From Thiodiazotropha sp040506775 (GTDB lineage Bacteria; Pseudomonadota; Gammaproteobacteria; Chromatiales; Chromatiaceae): a stretch of DNA of 64,000 bases. The stretch spans positions 11,874-75,873 of the forward strand of contig JBEVWC010000029.1 in the NCBI GenBank assembly GCA_040506775.1. Reading direction: 5' to 3'. Shown here in pieces: positions 55,447 to 64,000 of this stretch. The notes below the pieces were generated by a model, which was not told where the DNA came from, did not search any database, and worked only from the letters and a program-made list of their open reading frames with translations. The first letter of the stretch is position 1. The number at the start of each line of letters is the position of its first letter. The position numbers and the translations under genes were made by a program.

Positions 55447-58086
55447 TCAGTCATCCAGTGGGGCCAGGAAAGGATCGTTGTAGTACTGCGCCCCGATATC
55501 CAGCCATTCGGCAATCAGGCGCAATTCCGCGTCCGTGAGATAACCGGCATGCACGCCACCGGCACTGAAAACATCCATGAAGCGGCTGCCGCTGGCGGAT
55601 CCCGCAGCCATGGAGGCGCCTCCGGGCACCGGCACCGGCACATCCGGCAGGGGAATCGGATTGCCGTCCGCATCCAATACCGGATTGCCGTTCTCATCGG
55701 TTTCGTAGAGTTGGTTACCGTTGGCATCCGTGGCCGGCACCAGCACGTCCACCAGGATGCCATCGACCACTTCCTGCATATTGTCGGGGTAGAGCAGTTC
55801 CCGGTAGGAGGTCATGTGCTGGGGCTCATCCTCGGAGGCACCGCCGGTAAGCTCCAACTGGGCGTCCGGGACCACCGTCTCACCATTGTCATCGGCATCG
55901 TGACAACCTGTACAGGTGTGGTCCTCAATCAGATTGCCCTCCCCGTCCTCGACGGTGCGCGGCAGTTCCCAGAGCGGGTGGATATTCTGCTCGTAGTGGA
56001 TCACCGAGCGACACAGGGCATTCCAGTTGTTGGCGCAGGTCGCGTCACTCAGCGGCGCCGGCGTACCCAGGTCCGCATAACGGTAGGCGAACTCCGCCTC
56101 GACGGTTGAGCGCGCCGGATCGGACCAGACATCCGCGTAAACCGGGTCCAGGGTGGGGTCGCAGGCGGCAGCCTGGCACTGCAGACGATTGCGGGTCTGG
56201 GCCATGCTTTCGCCCACATCGGTCCACAGTTCCGGGTTGGCGTTGGGGAAGGGCTGGCCGGTGATCTGACTGCCGCTGTTGACGCTCGGCGGAGCGGCGG
56301 ACAGGCGTCCGTGAGGCAGCGGGTTATCGCCTTCGTGACAACCGCCGCACTGGATCACCTCACCGGGCCGGAACTGCAGCCAGAAGGGGTGTACCCCGCC
56401 CACCCGGCGGCCCTGCCGGTCGAGTACGCTGAAGCTGATCGGCACATTGGCCGGCACCTTGACCTGCACCGAACCGTCCGGTTCGATCGGGGCGTAGCCG
56501 AGGATCTCGCGCATACCGAACTGGGCGGTGCGGCCATAGGCGGTATTGGAGAAATCCAGCACGTCGTCGTCCGGTATCGTGACCTGTTTGAGCAGCCTCA
56601 GAAAGCGTGGCTGACGGTCGTCAGGCCGGGTCTGGGACGGGTCGGCAACCGTGGCCAGATCGGGTTCCGCGTTATCCACCCCATCCAGGTCGTAGACACT
56701 GCGGATATGCAGCAGGCCGGCCTTATCGTCCACCAGGGTCGGGTCGAGATCGATCCCCGCGGTCTTGTCGTAGCGGATGATCGGCTCTGTTCGGGAGACC
56801 GCCACCACCACATCGGTGAAGACCATCCCCTCCTGGGGTTTCACGATCGGCAATTGGGTGCCATTGGAGGGATCGTAAATAAACAGGCTGTAGAGCGGTG
56901 GCGCGGGTAGTACGGCGGGATCGGCCAGACGCTCATCGGTGCAGGGCAGAATGCGATCGTCCTCGATTACCCGACAGGGGCTCCAGCTGATGAGCATCCG
57001 GTCGGTGTTGTCGAACAGGGGATAGGCGCTGCGCAATTGACCCCCCGCGGACACCGATCCGTCGGTGGTGACCCGGTGCTGGGTGGCGAGGGTCTGGGCC
57101 GGTCCGGTCATGCCCAGGTTGTCCCAGGTGGGGGCGTCATTATCCACATAGGTCGCGGTATCGATGAAGATCAGGCTGCCACCCTCGTCGGTGCCATCGA
57201 AGGGCAGCAGCAGGGCGAGCATACGACCGTCCGCCATCTCCTGGGGACGCAGGAACTGCACCGTACTGCCCTCGGTACCCGTGTCATGGCTGTTGAGTCC
57301 GTAGAGCAGTTCCAGTTCAGTGCCGTCCGGATTCATCCGGTAGAGATGAATCGCATTGTTGCCATCGGCGTTGTCCCAGCGGCTGAACACGATCTGTCCG
57401 TTGGCCAGTACACTGGGGGAGAAATCATGACTGCGGTTGAAAGAGATCTGGGTGATGCGGCTGCCGTCCGGGTTCATCACATGCAGCACCATGGCGGGTT
57501 CGTTGACTGCACGCTCCATGGCCAGGTACTGGGGTTTGCCCTCATCCAGCAGGCGCGCCTTGGCGAGTCGCTGGCGGGTGGAGGAGAAGACGATACGGCC
57601 ATCCGGAAGATAGTAGGGAAACCGGTCGTGACCGTCCTCTGCGGTAATGTCCGAAACAATGATCCTGTGCAGATCTGCGGAGGGAATGTCGTATTCCCAG
57701 ATATTCCAGGTCGGCTGGTCTTCGGGTTCGGCATCCTCGATCAGGGGCATGCGCAGGGAAAACAGCAGCTTGGTGCCGTCATAGGAGACCGAGACATCAC
57801 GCACGTCGCCCCGCCCCCCGGTGACCGATCCGGTGACATTCACCTCGTCGGCGCTGCCGGCGGCAAAATTCTTGTAGTACAGGTCGCCACCCGCTTCGCT
57901 GACCTGACTGACGCGGATGTCCGTATTGCTCTGCTCGTTGACCGGCCGTTTCACATAGGCCACGGGATAGTCCACAACCACCGGATCCGGGTCCTGACTG
58001 CTGCCACCCCCGCACCCCATCCACAACGGGACACACAGGAGCGCGGTGACATAAGGCGTCAATGCCTTGCGTAGGACAACGTTCAT
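55447..58086 (-). CDS. Lipoprotein with TolB-like propeller and CxxCH haem motifs (HzsA-like)
   Basis: An 879-residue lipoprotein (lipobox WMGC near residue 25). Residues about 90-350 contain TolB/PD40 beta-propeller repeats (SYDGTKLLFSLRM, DGRIVFSSTRQR, MNPDGSRITQISFN, NGQIVFSRWDN, MNPDGTELELL). The later part has two CxxCH haem-binding sites, CGGCH at 580-584 and CTGCH at 725-729. This layout resembles the hydrazine synthase alpha type, but hydrazine synthesis is not implied because the partner subunits are absent. ATG 58086 has GGGAG upstream. It is the first gene of the leftward envelope operon. Confidence 0.8.
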   Translation of the reverse strand: MNVVLRKALTPYVTALLCVPLWMGCGGGSSQDPDPVVVDYPVAYVKRPVNEQSNTDIRVSQVSEAGGDLYYKNFAAGSADEVNVTGSVTGGRGDVRDVSVSYDGTKLLFSLRMPLIEDAEPEDQPTWNIWEYDIPSADLHRIIVSDITAEDGHDRFPYYLPDGRIVFSSTRQRLAKARLLDEGKPQYLAMERAVNEPAMVLHVMNPDGSRITQISFNRSHDFSPSVLANGQIVFSRWDNADGNNAIHLYRMNPDGTELELLYGLNSHDTGTEGSTVQFLRPQEMADGRMLALLLPFDGTDEGGSLIFIDTATYVDNDAPTWDNLGMTGPAQTLATQHRVTTDGSVSAGGQLRSAYPLFDNTDRMLISWSPCRVIEDDRILPCTDERLADPAVLPAPPLYSLFIYDPSNGTQLPIVKPQEGMVFTDVVVAVSRTEPIIRYDKTAGIDLDPTLVDDKAGLLHIRSVYDLDGVDNAEPDLATVADPSQTRPDDRQPRFLRLLKQVTIPDDDVLDFSNTAYGRTAQFGMREILGYAPIEPDGSVQVKVPANVPISFSVLDRQGRRVGGVHPFWLQFRPGEVIQCGGCHEGDNPLPHGRLSAAPPSVNSGSQITGQPFPNANPELWTDVGESMAQTRNRLQCQAAACDPTLDPVYADVWSDPARSTVEAEFAYRYADLGTPAPLSDATCANNWNALCRSVIHYEQNIHPLWELPRTVEDGEGNLIEDHTCTGCHDADDNGETVVPDAQLELTGGASEDEPQHMTSYRELLYPDNMQEVVDGILVDVLVPATDANGNQLYETDENGNPVLDADGNPIPLPDVPVPVPGGASMAAGSASGSRFMDVFSAGGVHAGYLTDAELRLIAEWLDIGAQYYNDPFLAPLDD

Positions 58087-58167
58087 GTGGTGTGAGAGCT
58101 CCCGAAGGTCCGTTAGACGACAGCTTTGCCGAATAGCGTTGAATTCCGCTATCGACTAATAAAATCA

Positions 58168-58183
58168 TAGACTTGAGAGTCTA
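58168..58183. promoter_or_regulatory. Dyad in the divergent promoter region of the haem-protein operons
   Basis: TAGACT-TGAG-AGTCTA is a perfect 6-bp inverted repeat with 4-base loop, 82 bases before the HzsA-like gene. It lies in the 454-base gap (58087-58540) that must hold both promoters. No other element or gene can be supported in that gap. Confidence 0.4.
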
Positions 58184-58540
58184 CCCAATCGAAAACCCCA
58201 ATCAGTGCATGAGTTCACAACTTGGAGAAACAGAGATCACGATTCCACCACCTGCCATTGACACGAAGCACATTCCATAAGAAGAAAGAAACAACGTGCA
58301 AAAACGTGTAGCGCCATCCAACCGGGTGCCTTCAGGGTGAAGTAATATCGCCAGCCGACCGGCTTGCTCCGCAGGGAAAGACACGCCCTCCTCAGGATGC
58401 CAGCCATCGCGGCGGACCGCCGAAGACAGGCCAGGGACCGGCAATACACCCGCACCCCAGGATTCAGCACATTCGATGTGCACCGTTTGAGAGGCAACCG
58501 CATCATGTCAGCCAAGCATCCGCCGTCAGGCCCGGGATCG

Positions 58541-59686
58541 ATGATGAAACTCACCGCGTTCAGCCTGGCCCTGTTGTGTGCCGGCCCCGCGATCTCCGGC
58601 CCCAGGGAGCAAGCCAAGCGAATCCACGACCGGATTGCCGGGGTACCGCCCAGCGCGGAGGTGCTGGAGCAGATGGTCAATGAGATCGAGAACAACGATT
58701 CCCTCGCCGCTGCGATGCTGGCCATCGAGAACCCCAATTTCTACAACGTCACCCTGAAGAACTGGGTCACGCCCTGGACCAATGAGGAGATGACCCCCTT
58801 CGCGCCGCTCAACGACTATTCGGCCACGGTGATCGGCATGGTGCGCGACGAGGTGCCGTTCAACGAACTGCTCTCCGCAGACATCCTCTACGTGGGCAGC
58901 AATGCCCCGGCCTACTCCAACGACAACAACGCCCACTACGAGGCGATGGAGAGCCAGGGACTGAATCTGAAGGAGGAGTTGCGCAGAACCACCCAGTCGA
59001 GCGTCACCGGACTGCCTCCCGAGGGAACTGCCGGGGTGATCACCACCCGGGCCTCGGCGCGGGCCTTCTTCGTCGACGGCACCAACCGGGCGATGTTCAG
59101 CTTTACCATGCTCAACCACCTGTGCCGGGATCTGGAGCAGATCAAGGACCCTACCCGTCCCCACGACCGGGTTCGCCAGGATGTGGCGCGCAGCCCGGGT
59201 GGCGACAGCCGGGTGTTCTTCAACAACTGCGTGGGTTGCCATGCCGGCATGGAACCCCTGACCCAGGCCTACGCCTACTACGGCTACGACTATCCGGAAG
59301 AGGACATGGAAGCCGGTCACATCTCCTATACCCCGGGGGTGGTACAGCACAAATACCAGATCAACACCAGCGTGTTCAAGGACGGCTACGCCACACCGAA
59401 CGATCACTGGGACAACTACTGGCGCAAGGGGCCCAACGCGGCCCTGGGCTGGGATACCAGCCTGCCCGGCAGCGGTGACGGCGCCAAATCCCAGGGACAG
59501 GAACTGGCCAACAGCCAGGCCTTTGCCGAGTGCCAGGTCACCAAGGCCTTCGAGGCGATGTGTCTGCGTCCGCCGGTGGACAGCGCGGATCGCAGCAAGA
59601 TCAGCGAGATCACCACCAATTTCAAGTCCGGCTACAACATGAAACAGGTGTTTGCCGAGACAGCCGTCTACTGTGCGGGGGACTGA
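58541..59686 (+). CDS. Exported CxxCH protein, DUF1549/DUF1592-like
   Basis: A 381-residue exported protein (signal MKLTAFSLALLCAGPAISG). The stretch RIHDRIAGVPPSAEVLEQMV resembles the start of DUF1549 / DUF1592 domains of planctomycete-type cytochrome proteins, and TPWTNEE...PLNDYSATVIGMVRDEVPF follows in the same manner. One CxxCH site (CVGCH at 230-234) suggests c-type haem. It has no known function. ATG 58541 gives the signal directly; ATG 58505, 12 codons earlier, is an alternative. It is divergent from the HzsA-like gene and leads a three-gene operon. Confidence 0.75.
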   Translation: MMKLTAFSLALLCAGPAISGPREQAKRIHDRIAGVPPSAEVLEQMVNEIENNDSLAAAMLAIENPNFYNVTLKNWVTPWTNEEMTPFAPLNDYSATVIGMVRDEVPFNELLSADILYVGSNAPAYSNDNNAHYEAMESQGLNLKEELRRTTQSSVTGLPPEGTAGVITTRASARAFFVDGTNRAMFSFTMLNHLCRDLEQIKDPTRPHDRVRQDVARSPGGDSRVFFNNCVGCHAGMEPLTQAYAYYGYDYPEEDMEAGHISYTPGVVQHKYQINTSVFKDGYATPNDHWDNYWRKGPNAALGWDTSLPGSGDGAKSQGQELANSQAFAECQVTKAFEAMCLRPPVDSADRSKISEITTNFKSGYNMKQVFAETAVYCAGD

Positions 59687-59690
59687 ATCA

Positions 59691-62171
59691 GTGAGCAGGC
59701 AAATGCTATTCAAGAAGCTTATGGATGGGGCAAGGAAGTCGACCTGGCTGTTGCTCCCCGCAGTGGTAATGATCGGCCTGCCGGCCTGTCAGGACAGTGT
59801 CTCCAACGAATCCCAGCAGGAGACCAGCATCACCACCAGCACCTACAACGGACCGGCGGCCCGCACCAGTGACATTCAGGGATTTCGCATCAGTGTGTGG
59901 GAACCACTGCGCACACAGAACCGCTGCGGCGCCTGCCACGGTGCAGGTGGTCAGGCCCCGCTGTTCGTCCGGGAAGACGATGTCAACCAGGCCTACGAAG
60001 CGGTCAACCCCTTCATCAACCGGGTCGAACCTGATGAGTCCGCCCTGGTGACCAAGGTGGCCAACGGACACAACTGCTGGGAAGCCAGCGACAGTGCCTG
60101 CGCCACCATCATCGCCAACTACATCCAGTCCTGGCTGGGTGACGGCAGTGGCGGTGGACGGCAGATCGAACTCGAGGCGCCGCCGGAGAATGTGGTGGGC
60201 GAAAGCAAGGTGTTTCCGGACGATTCAGCCCTGTTTGCCACCCATGTTCATCCCCTGCTGACCGAATACTGCTCGGAATGTCATGTGGATGACGCCGCGT
60301 CTCCCCAGTCACCCTATTTCGCCAATGCGGATGCGGACAGCGCCTACGCAGCGGTGAAAACCTCCATCGACCTGGACACCCCGCGCAACTCCCGACTGGT
60401 GCAGCGACTCATCGAACTGCACAACTGCTGGGACGACTGCCCGGATAACGCCCAGGAGATGCAAAGCGCCATCACCCGCATGGCGGACGCGATCAGCCCC
60501 ACTCCGGTGGATCCGGAACTGGTGGTCAGCTACGCCCTGTCACTCCCGGAAGGCACCGTCGCCAGCGGTGGCAGCCGTCAGGAAAACGATGTGATTGCGT
60601 TGTATGAGTTCAAGACTGGAGAAGGCAACGTCGCCTATGACACCAGCGGTGTGGATCCGGCCATCAATCTGACTCTGAGCGGGGATATGGGCTGGGTCGA
60701 AGGCTGGGGTCTCGAGTTCCGCGACGGCAAGGCCCAGGGCAGTACCAACGACAGCCGCAAACTGGCACAGCTGATCCAGGCCACCGGTGAATATACGATC
60801 GAAGCCTGGGTGGTGCCTGCGAATGTCACCCAGGAGGGGCCGGCACGTATCATCAGTTACTCGGCCGGGACCGATGACCGGAATTTCACCCTGGGTCAGA
60901 CACTCTACACGTACAATTTCCTGCATCGCTCCAGCACCACTGACGGTAACGGGGAACCCGCCCACTCCACCTCGGATGGGGATGAGGATCTGCAGGCCAC
61001 GGAACAGCATGTGGTGGCCACCTTCGATCCGGAACACGGCCGGCGCATCTACGTCAACGGCATATTCACCGACGATGAAGACGAGACCGCACCGGGTAAC
61101 CTCAACGATTGGGACGACACCTATGCACTGGTGCTCGGCAACGAGGCCTCCAGCGACCGTCCCTGGGCGGGCAAGGTGCGCCTGCTGGCAATTCACAACC
61201 GGGCCCTCAACGAAGCGCAGATTGTGCAGAACTTCGAAGCGGGCGTGGGCGAGAAATACTTCCTGCTGTTCAACGTCAGCAGCCTGGTGAACCTGCCTCA
61301 GAGCTACATCGTTTTCGAAGTCAGCCAGTATGACAACTACAGTTACATGTTCCGTCAGCCGAAGTTCATCAGCCTCGATGAAGGCGTGGTGCCGAGCGAT
61401 ATCCCCTTACAGGGCATGCGCATCGGCATCAACGGTAAAGAGGCGGCCATCGGCCAGGCCTATGCGCGGCTCGACACCACTTTGAATGCCGCCGAGTACT
61501 CCCAGAACGGACAGCTGTTGTCACGCATCGCCACGGTCATCGCCTCCGAGAAGGGTGCCGGGAGTGACCAGTTCTTCCTCACCTTCGAACGCCTTGGCAG
61601 CTACACCCATGTGTTCACGGAACCGACCCCCCTGCCCCCGGCCGCTCCCGCTGATGCGGAGCCCAGATCCGAGGTGGGTTTGCGCACCTTTGACGAGATC
61701 AACGCCAGCATGGCCGAGCTGACCGGTGTCAGTCAGACCCTGGGCACGGTTCAGGAAACCTACACCACGATTCGCCAGCAGCTGCCCTCCAGTGCGGACA
61801 TCAACGGTTTCCTGTCCTCCCACCAGGTGGCGGTATCCCAACTGGCGATCGAGTATTGCAGTGCATTGGTGGACGATACCGGCCTGCGAGCCGGCTTCTT
61901 CCCGGGCTTCGACTTCAATACCAACGCCAACGACATCTCCAGCGCCACCTGGCAGAGTCAGGTGGTGGCTCCGCTGATGAGTCGCTTCATGGGTGACAAT
62001 CTCGCCACCCAGCCCGACCCGTCCCGGGTGGAGGGTGAGTTGATGAATCTGCTTACCGGCAGTGCGGGACTGGCCCGCTGCTCAGGACAGTGCGCCGCGG
62101 ATCGTACCGAGAAAGCCACCAAGGCGGCCTGCGCCTCACTGCTGGGCAGTGCCGTGGTGTTGTTACAGTAA
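59691..62171 (+). CDS. Lipoprotein with two cytochrome-like repeats and a LamG-like domain
   Basis: An 826-residue lipoprotein (lipobox LPAC). Residues about 70-290 hold two copies of a cytochrome c-like repeat: CGACH at 79-83 with HNCW at 127-130, and CSECH at 194-198 with HNCW at 244-247. A LamG / concanavalin-like domain covers about 300-520 (YEFKTGEGNVAYDTSG, GEYTIEAWVVPANVTQEGPARII, RRIYVNGIFTDDE, LNDWDDTYALVLGNE). The rest has no recognised domain. The start is GTG 59691, with GGGGGA 8 bases upstream; ATG 59703 is also possible. It follows the previous gene by 4 bases. Confidence 0.82.
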   Translation: MSRQMLFKKLMDGARKSTWLLLPAVVMIGLPACQDSVSNESQQETSITTSTYNGPAARTSDIQGFRISVWEPLRTQNRCGACHGAGGQAPLFVREDDVNQAYEAVNPFINRVEPDESALVTKVANGHNCWEASDSACATIIANYIQSWLGDGSGGGRQIELEAPPENVVGESKVFPDDSALFATHVHPLLTEYCSECHVDDAASPQSPYFANADADSAYAAVKTSIDLDTPRNSRLVQRLIELHNCWDDCPDNAQEMQSAITRMADAISPTPVDPELVVSYALSLPEGTVASGGSRQENDVIALYEFKTGEGNVAYDTSGVDPAINLTLSGDMGWVEGWGLEFRDGKAQGSTNDSRKLAQLIQATGEYTIEAWVVPANVTQEGPARIISYSAGTDDRNFTLGQTLYTYNFLHRSSTTDGNGEPAHSTSDGDEDLQATEQHVVATFDPEHGRRIYVNGIFTDDEDETAPGNLNDWDDTYALVLGNEASSDRPWAGKVRLLAIHNRALNEAQIVQNFEAGVGEKYFLLFNVSSLVNLPQSYIVFEVSQYDNYSYMFRQPKFISLDEGVVPSDIPLQGMRIGINGKEAAIGQAYARLDTTLNAAEYSQNGQLLSRIATVIASEKGAGSDQFFLTFERLGSYTHVFTEPTPLPPAAPADAEPRSEVGLRTFDEINASMAELTGVSQTLGTVQETYTTIRQQLPSSADINGFLSSHQVAVSQLAIEYCSALVDDTGLRAGFFPGFDFNTNANDISSATWQSQVVAPLMSRFMGDNLATQPDPSRVEGELMNLLTGSAGLARCSGQCAADRTEKATKAACASLLGSAVVLLQ

Positions 62172-62191
62172 TTACGCAGGGATAAAGAGTC

Positions 62192-63763
62192 ATGCGCAGA
62201 AAAGTGAAAAACCTCTCCCCGGATGCCCCGCTGTATCACGCCGATCATCCCCGCCCGGTCACCCGACGGGACTTTGTCCGCCAGGGTTTGATGGCCGGTC
62301 TGGGAATGGTCACCGGTCCGTCCCTGTTTGGCCTTTTCGCCAATCCTCGGGAGGCCCAGGCGGCGCTCTCCTCGGATCTCCAGACCCTGAAGAACAGTTG
62401 CGGCATCGATACCCTGGGCGGGGGCAAGATCCCGTTCATCTGTTTCGATCTGGCGGGTGGGGGCAACATAGCCGGATCCAACGTCCTGACCGGACGCCAG
62501 GGGGGGCAGTTCGACTTTCTCACCACCGCCGGCTACAACCGCCTGGGACTGCCCGGTGACATGGTGCCGTCGATCCTCAATCCCGCCTCGGGGGTGAGCG
62601 ATTTCATCAACACCGAACTGGGACTGGCGTTCCATTCCGACAGCGCCTTTCTGCGCGGCATTCTGGAGAAGGTGTCACCCGGCAACCGGGCCAACATCAA
62701 TGGCGCGGTGATTCCGGCCCGCTCGGAAAACGACACCGCCAACAACCCTCATAACCCGATGTACGCCATCAACCGCTGTGGCGCGGATGGTGAACTGCTG
62801 ACCCTGATCGGCTCGCGCAGTTCCGACTCCGGTGGCAATTCGGTGGCCCCGGCAGACCAGATCGATCCGTCAGTACGGCCCACCAAGGTCGATCGTCCCA
62901 GCGACACCACCGGACTGGTGGACACCGGCAAGCTGGTGGGCCTGTTCGAACAATCCGACGCGGTAGCGGTCATGGAGGCGATGCAGCGCATCTCGGATAT
63001 GAAACTCGATCGGGTCAATACCGGTATCAGCAGCGATGCGGTGGTCAAGGAGCTGGTACGTTGCGGTTACGTCAAGAGCGCGGACCTGGTGGACCGCTAC
63101 GGTGACCCCGCCGCCCTGGATGTCACCGCCGACACGGATATCATCGGACCGATATTCTCCCAGGCGGAGTTCGATGGGGACGGGGAATTTCGTAAGACCG
63201 CCTCGGTGATGAAACTGGTGGTGAACGGCTACGCCGGCGCCGGAACCATTACCATGGGCGGTTACGACTATCACACCGGCGACCGGGCGGTGGGCGAGGT
63301 CCGCGATCTGCGGGCCGGGCGCTGCATGGGCGCCTGCATCGAATACGCCGCCCGCCTGGGCATGCCTTTGATGCTGTATGTGTTCAGTGACGGTTCGGTC
63401 TCCAGCAACGGGGCCGTGGACAACTCCGCTGACGGCCGGGGCAAGGGCGTTTGGACCGGTGACAACCAATCCACCGCGGCCTCGTTCTTCCTGGTGTATA
63501 ACCCCAGCGGCCCGGCCAGTCTGATGGGTGGCAGCCTGGACGAGCAACTGCGCCATCAGCAGATCGGTTACTTCACGGCGGATGGCGCGGTGGACAACGG
63601 ATCCAGCCCGGCCGCCAACAACGTCAACCAGCTGGTGCTCACCGTGGCCCTGAATTACCTTGCCCTGCACGGTGAACAGGGCCAGTTCACCAGTCTGTTC
63701 GGCAGCAGCCTGGGCAACGCCGCGATGCTGGACAGTCTCACCGCCTTCAATCCGATCATGTGA
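62192..63763 (+). CDS. Tat-exported DUF1501-like protein
   Basis: A 523-residue protein. The twin-arginine signal is in VTRRDFVRQGLMAGLGMVTGP (Arg25-Arg26), so it is exported folded. The mature part resembles the sulfatase-like DUF1501 family, with GGGNIAGSNVLTGRQGG, AFHSDSAFLRGILEK and GGYDYHTGDRAVGEVRDLRAGR; the metal ligands of alkaline-phosphatase types are not obvious. In other bacteria DUF1501 genes sit next to DUF1549 / planctomycete cytochrome genes, which is what is seen here. It starts 20 bases after the LamG lipoprotein gene. A strong hairpin lies after the stop. Confidence 0.8.
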   Translation: MRRKVKNLSPDAPLYHADHPRPVTRRDFVRQGLMAGLGMVTGPSLFGLFANPREAQAALSSDLQTLKNSCGIDTLGGGKIPFICFDLAGGGNIAGSNVLTGRQGGQFDFLTTAGYNRLGLPGDMVPSILNPASGVSDFINTELGLAFHSDSAFLRGILEKVSPGNRANINGAVIPARSENDTANNPHNPMYAINRCGADGELLTLIGSRSSDSGGNSVAPADQIDPSVRPTKVDRPSDTTGLVDTGKLVGLFEQSDAVAVMEAMQRISDMKLDRVNTGISSDAVVKELVRCGYVKSADLVDRYGDPAALDVTADTDIIGPIFSQAEFDGDGEFRKTASVMKLVVNGYAGAGTITMGGYDYHTGDRAVGEVRDLRAGRCMGACIEYAARLGMPLMLYVFSDGSVSSNGAVDNSADGRGKGVWTGDNQSTAASFFLVYNPSGPASLMGGSLDEQLRHQQIGYFTADGAVDNGSSPAANNVNQLVLTVALNYLALHGEQGQFTSLFGSSLGNAAMLDSLTAFNPIM

Positions 63764-63772
63764 TCGGTCATC

Positions 63773-63806
63773 GCCGGGCGGGGAAGGTTCCGATCCCCCG
63801 CCCGGC
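63773..63806. terminator. GC-rich hairpin after the haem-protein operon
   Basis: GCCGGGCGGGG and CCCCGCCCGGC form a perfect 11-bp stem with a 12-base loop, ten bases after the DUF1501-like stop. There is no T-run, so it may be a transcript-stabilising hairpin or a factor-dependent terminator. Confidence 0.6.
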
Positions 63807-63915
63807 ACAGCCCGGTATCCACCTATCGGCACCGCATCAGAGTAATCGTCTACTGTCAAAACAGTCCCTGCTTGATAGAATCGTCCTCCTGTAGTTATCT
63901 CCCTGAAGGACCATG

Positions 63916-64000
63916 ATGGAGCATCAAGCACACGCATTCATTACCTGGAACATCGACCCCGTACTGATTTCATTTGCCGGCCTCGAAATCCGCTGGTATG
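63916..64000 (+). CDS. lgt: Prolipoprotein diacylglyceryl transferase, 3' end outside the window
   Basis: Only the first 28 residues are seen: TWNIDPVLISFAGLEIRWY matches the N-terminus of Lgt (DPV-x-F/S...G-x-x-WYG). Lgt attaches diacylglycerol to the lipobox Cys of prolipoproteins, such as those in the preceding operon. GAAGGA lies 5 bases before ATG 63916; ATG 63913 is an alternative start. The rest of the gene is beyond the window end. Confidence 0.75.
   Translation, partial: MEHQAHAFITWNIDPVLISFAGLEIRWY

Noticed and set aside
54757..56109. 450-residue plus-strand frame opposite the HzsA-like and SH3-barrel genes
   Set aside because: It is antisense to two well-supported exported proteins and lacks any domain or start signal.
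58526..59713. 395-residue minus-strand frame opposite the CxxCH gene
   Set aside because: The opposite strand encodes a signal peptide and a CxxCH site in the frame chosen. This frame gives only Val/Gly/His-rich low-complexity sequence.

Overview
The window reads as the chromosome of a sulfur-oxidising gammaproteobacterium, probably in or near the Chromatiales (Sedimenticola / Candidatus Thiodiazotropha type). This placement is an inference. It rests on a sulfur globule protein gene (30561-30893), a 2-oxoacid:ferredoxin oxidoreductase, a complete gammaproteobacterial isc operon next to cysE, trmJ and suhB, yajC-secD-secF, the divergent tesA / ybbA-ybbP pair, and many short palindromic repeats. 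Both ends are cut inside genes: an unidentified beta-rich protein at the left and lgt at the right.

0-6 kb: an unidentified 5'-truncated gene, then a repeat-rich gap, then tesA divergent from ybbA-ybbP, whose two ATG codons share one CATG. 6-15 kb: an exported SurE-like nucleotidase, a small cupin, and a yqhC-like AraC regulator divergent from a yqhD-like alcohol dehydrogenase. The dehydrogenase is followed by an exported cupin/carboxymuconolactone decarboxylase fusion, an exported cyclophilin-like protein, a Tat-signal zinc alcohol dehydrogenase and a membrane-anchored metallo-beta-lactamase-fold hydrolase. This looks like an enlarged carbonyl or redox-stress locus.

15-21.5 kb is patchy accessory DNA: a TfoX-N protein, an isoprenylcysteine methyltransferase-like gene and a decayed second copy of it, an AT-rich GNAT gene, a thioredoxin, and a VOC / YCII / SRPBCC / ECF42-type sigma factor operon. 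21.9-27.5 kb is one 1849-residue tandem UvrA whose linker is built partly from a dispersed palindromic repeat. 27.7-30.9 kb carries an mddA-like methyltransferase with a small partner and an HxlR-SCP2 regulator, then a flavodoxin and the sulfur globule protein.

31-47 kb: a kor unit (korA, korB, ferritin-like protein) in which korA and korB are split by two opposite-strand paralogous genes of unknown function. Next to it is a long leftward series: cysE, iscRSUA, hscBA, fdx, iscX, a thiol oxidoreductase, an OmpA lipoprotein and korA. It is interrupted by a MITE-like element between iscU and iscA and by an intrinsic terminator between iscA and hscB. 47-52 kb: suhB and the Sec accessory genes.

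52-64 kb is the most unusual block. A leftward operon encodes a TolB-propeller/cytochrome c lipoprotein resembling hydrazine synthase alpha, two beta-barrel proteins, a TlpA thioredoxin, a DUF4266 lipoprotein with a Gly-Cys tail and a DUF3570 protein. The divergent rightward operon encodes a CxxCH protein, a lipoprotein with two cytochrome-like repeats plus a LamG-like domain, and a Tat-exported DUF1501-like protein. Together they look like an envelope-located haem-protein system, and they are the best candidate here for something undescribed.
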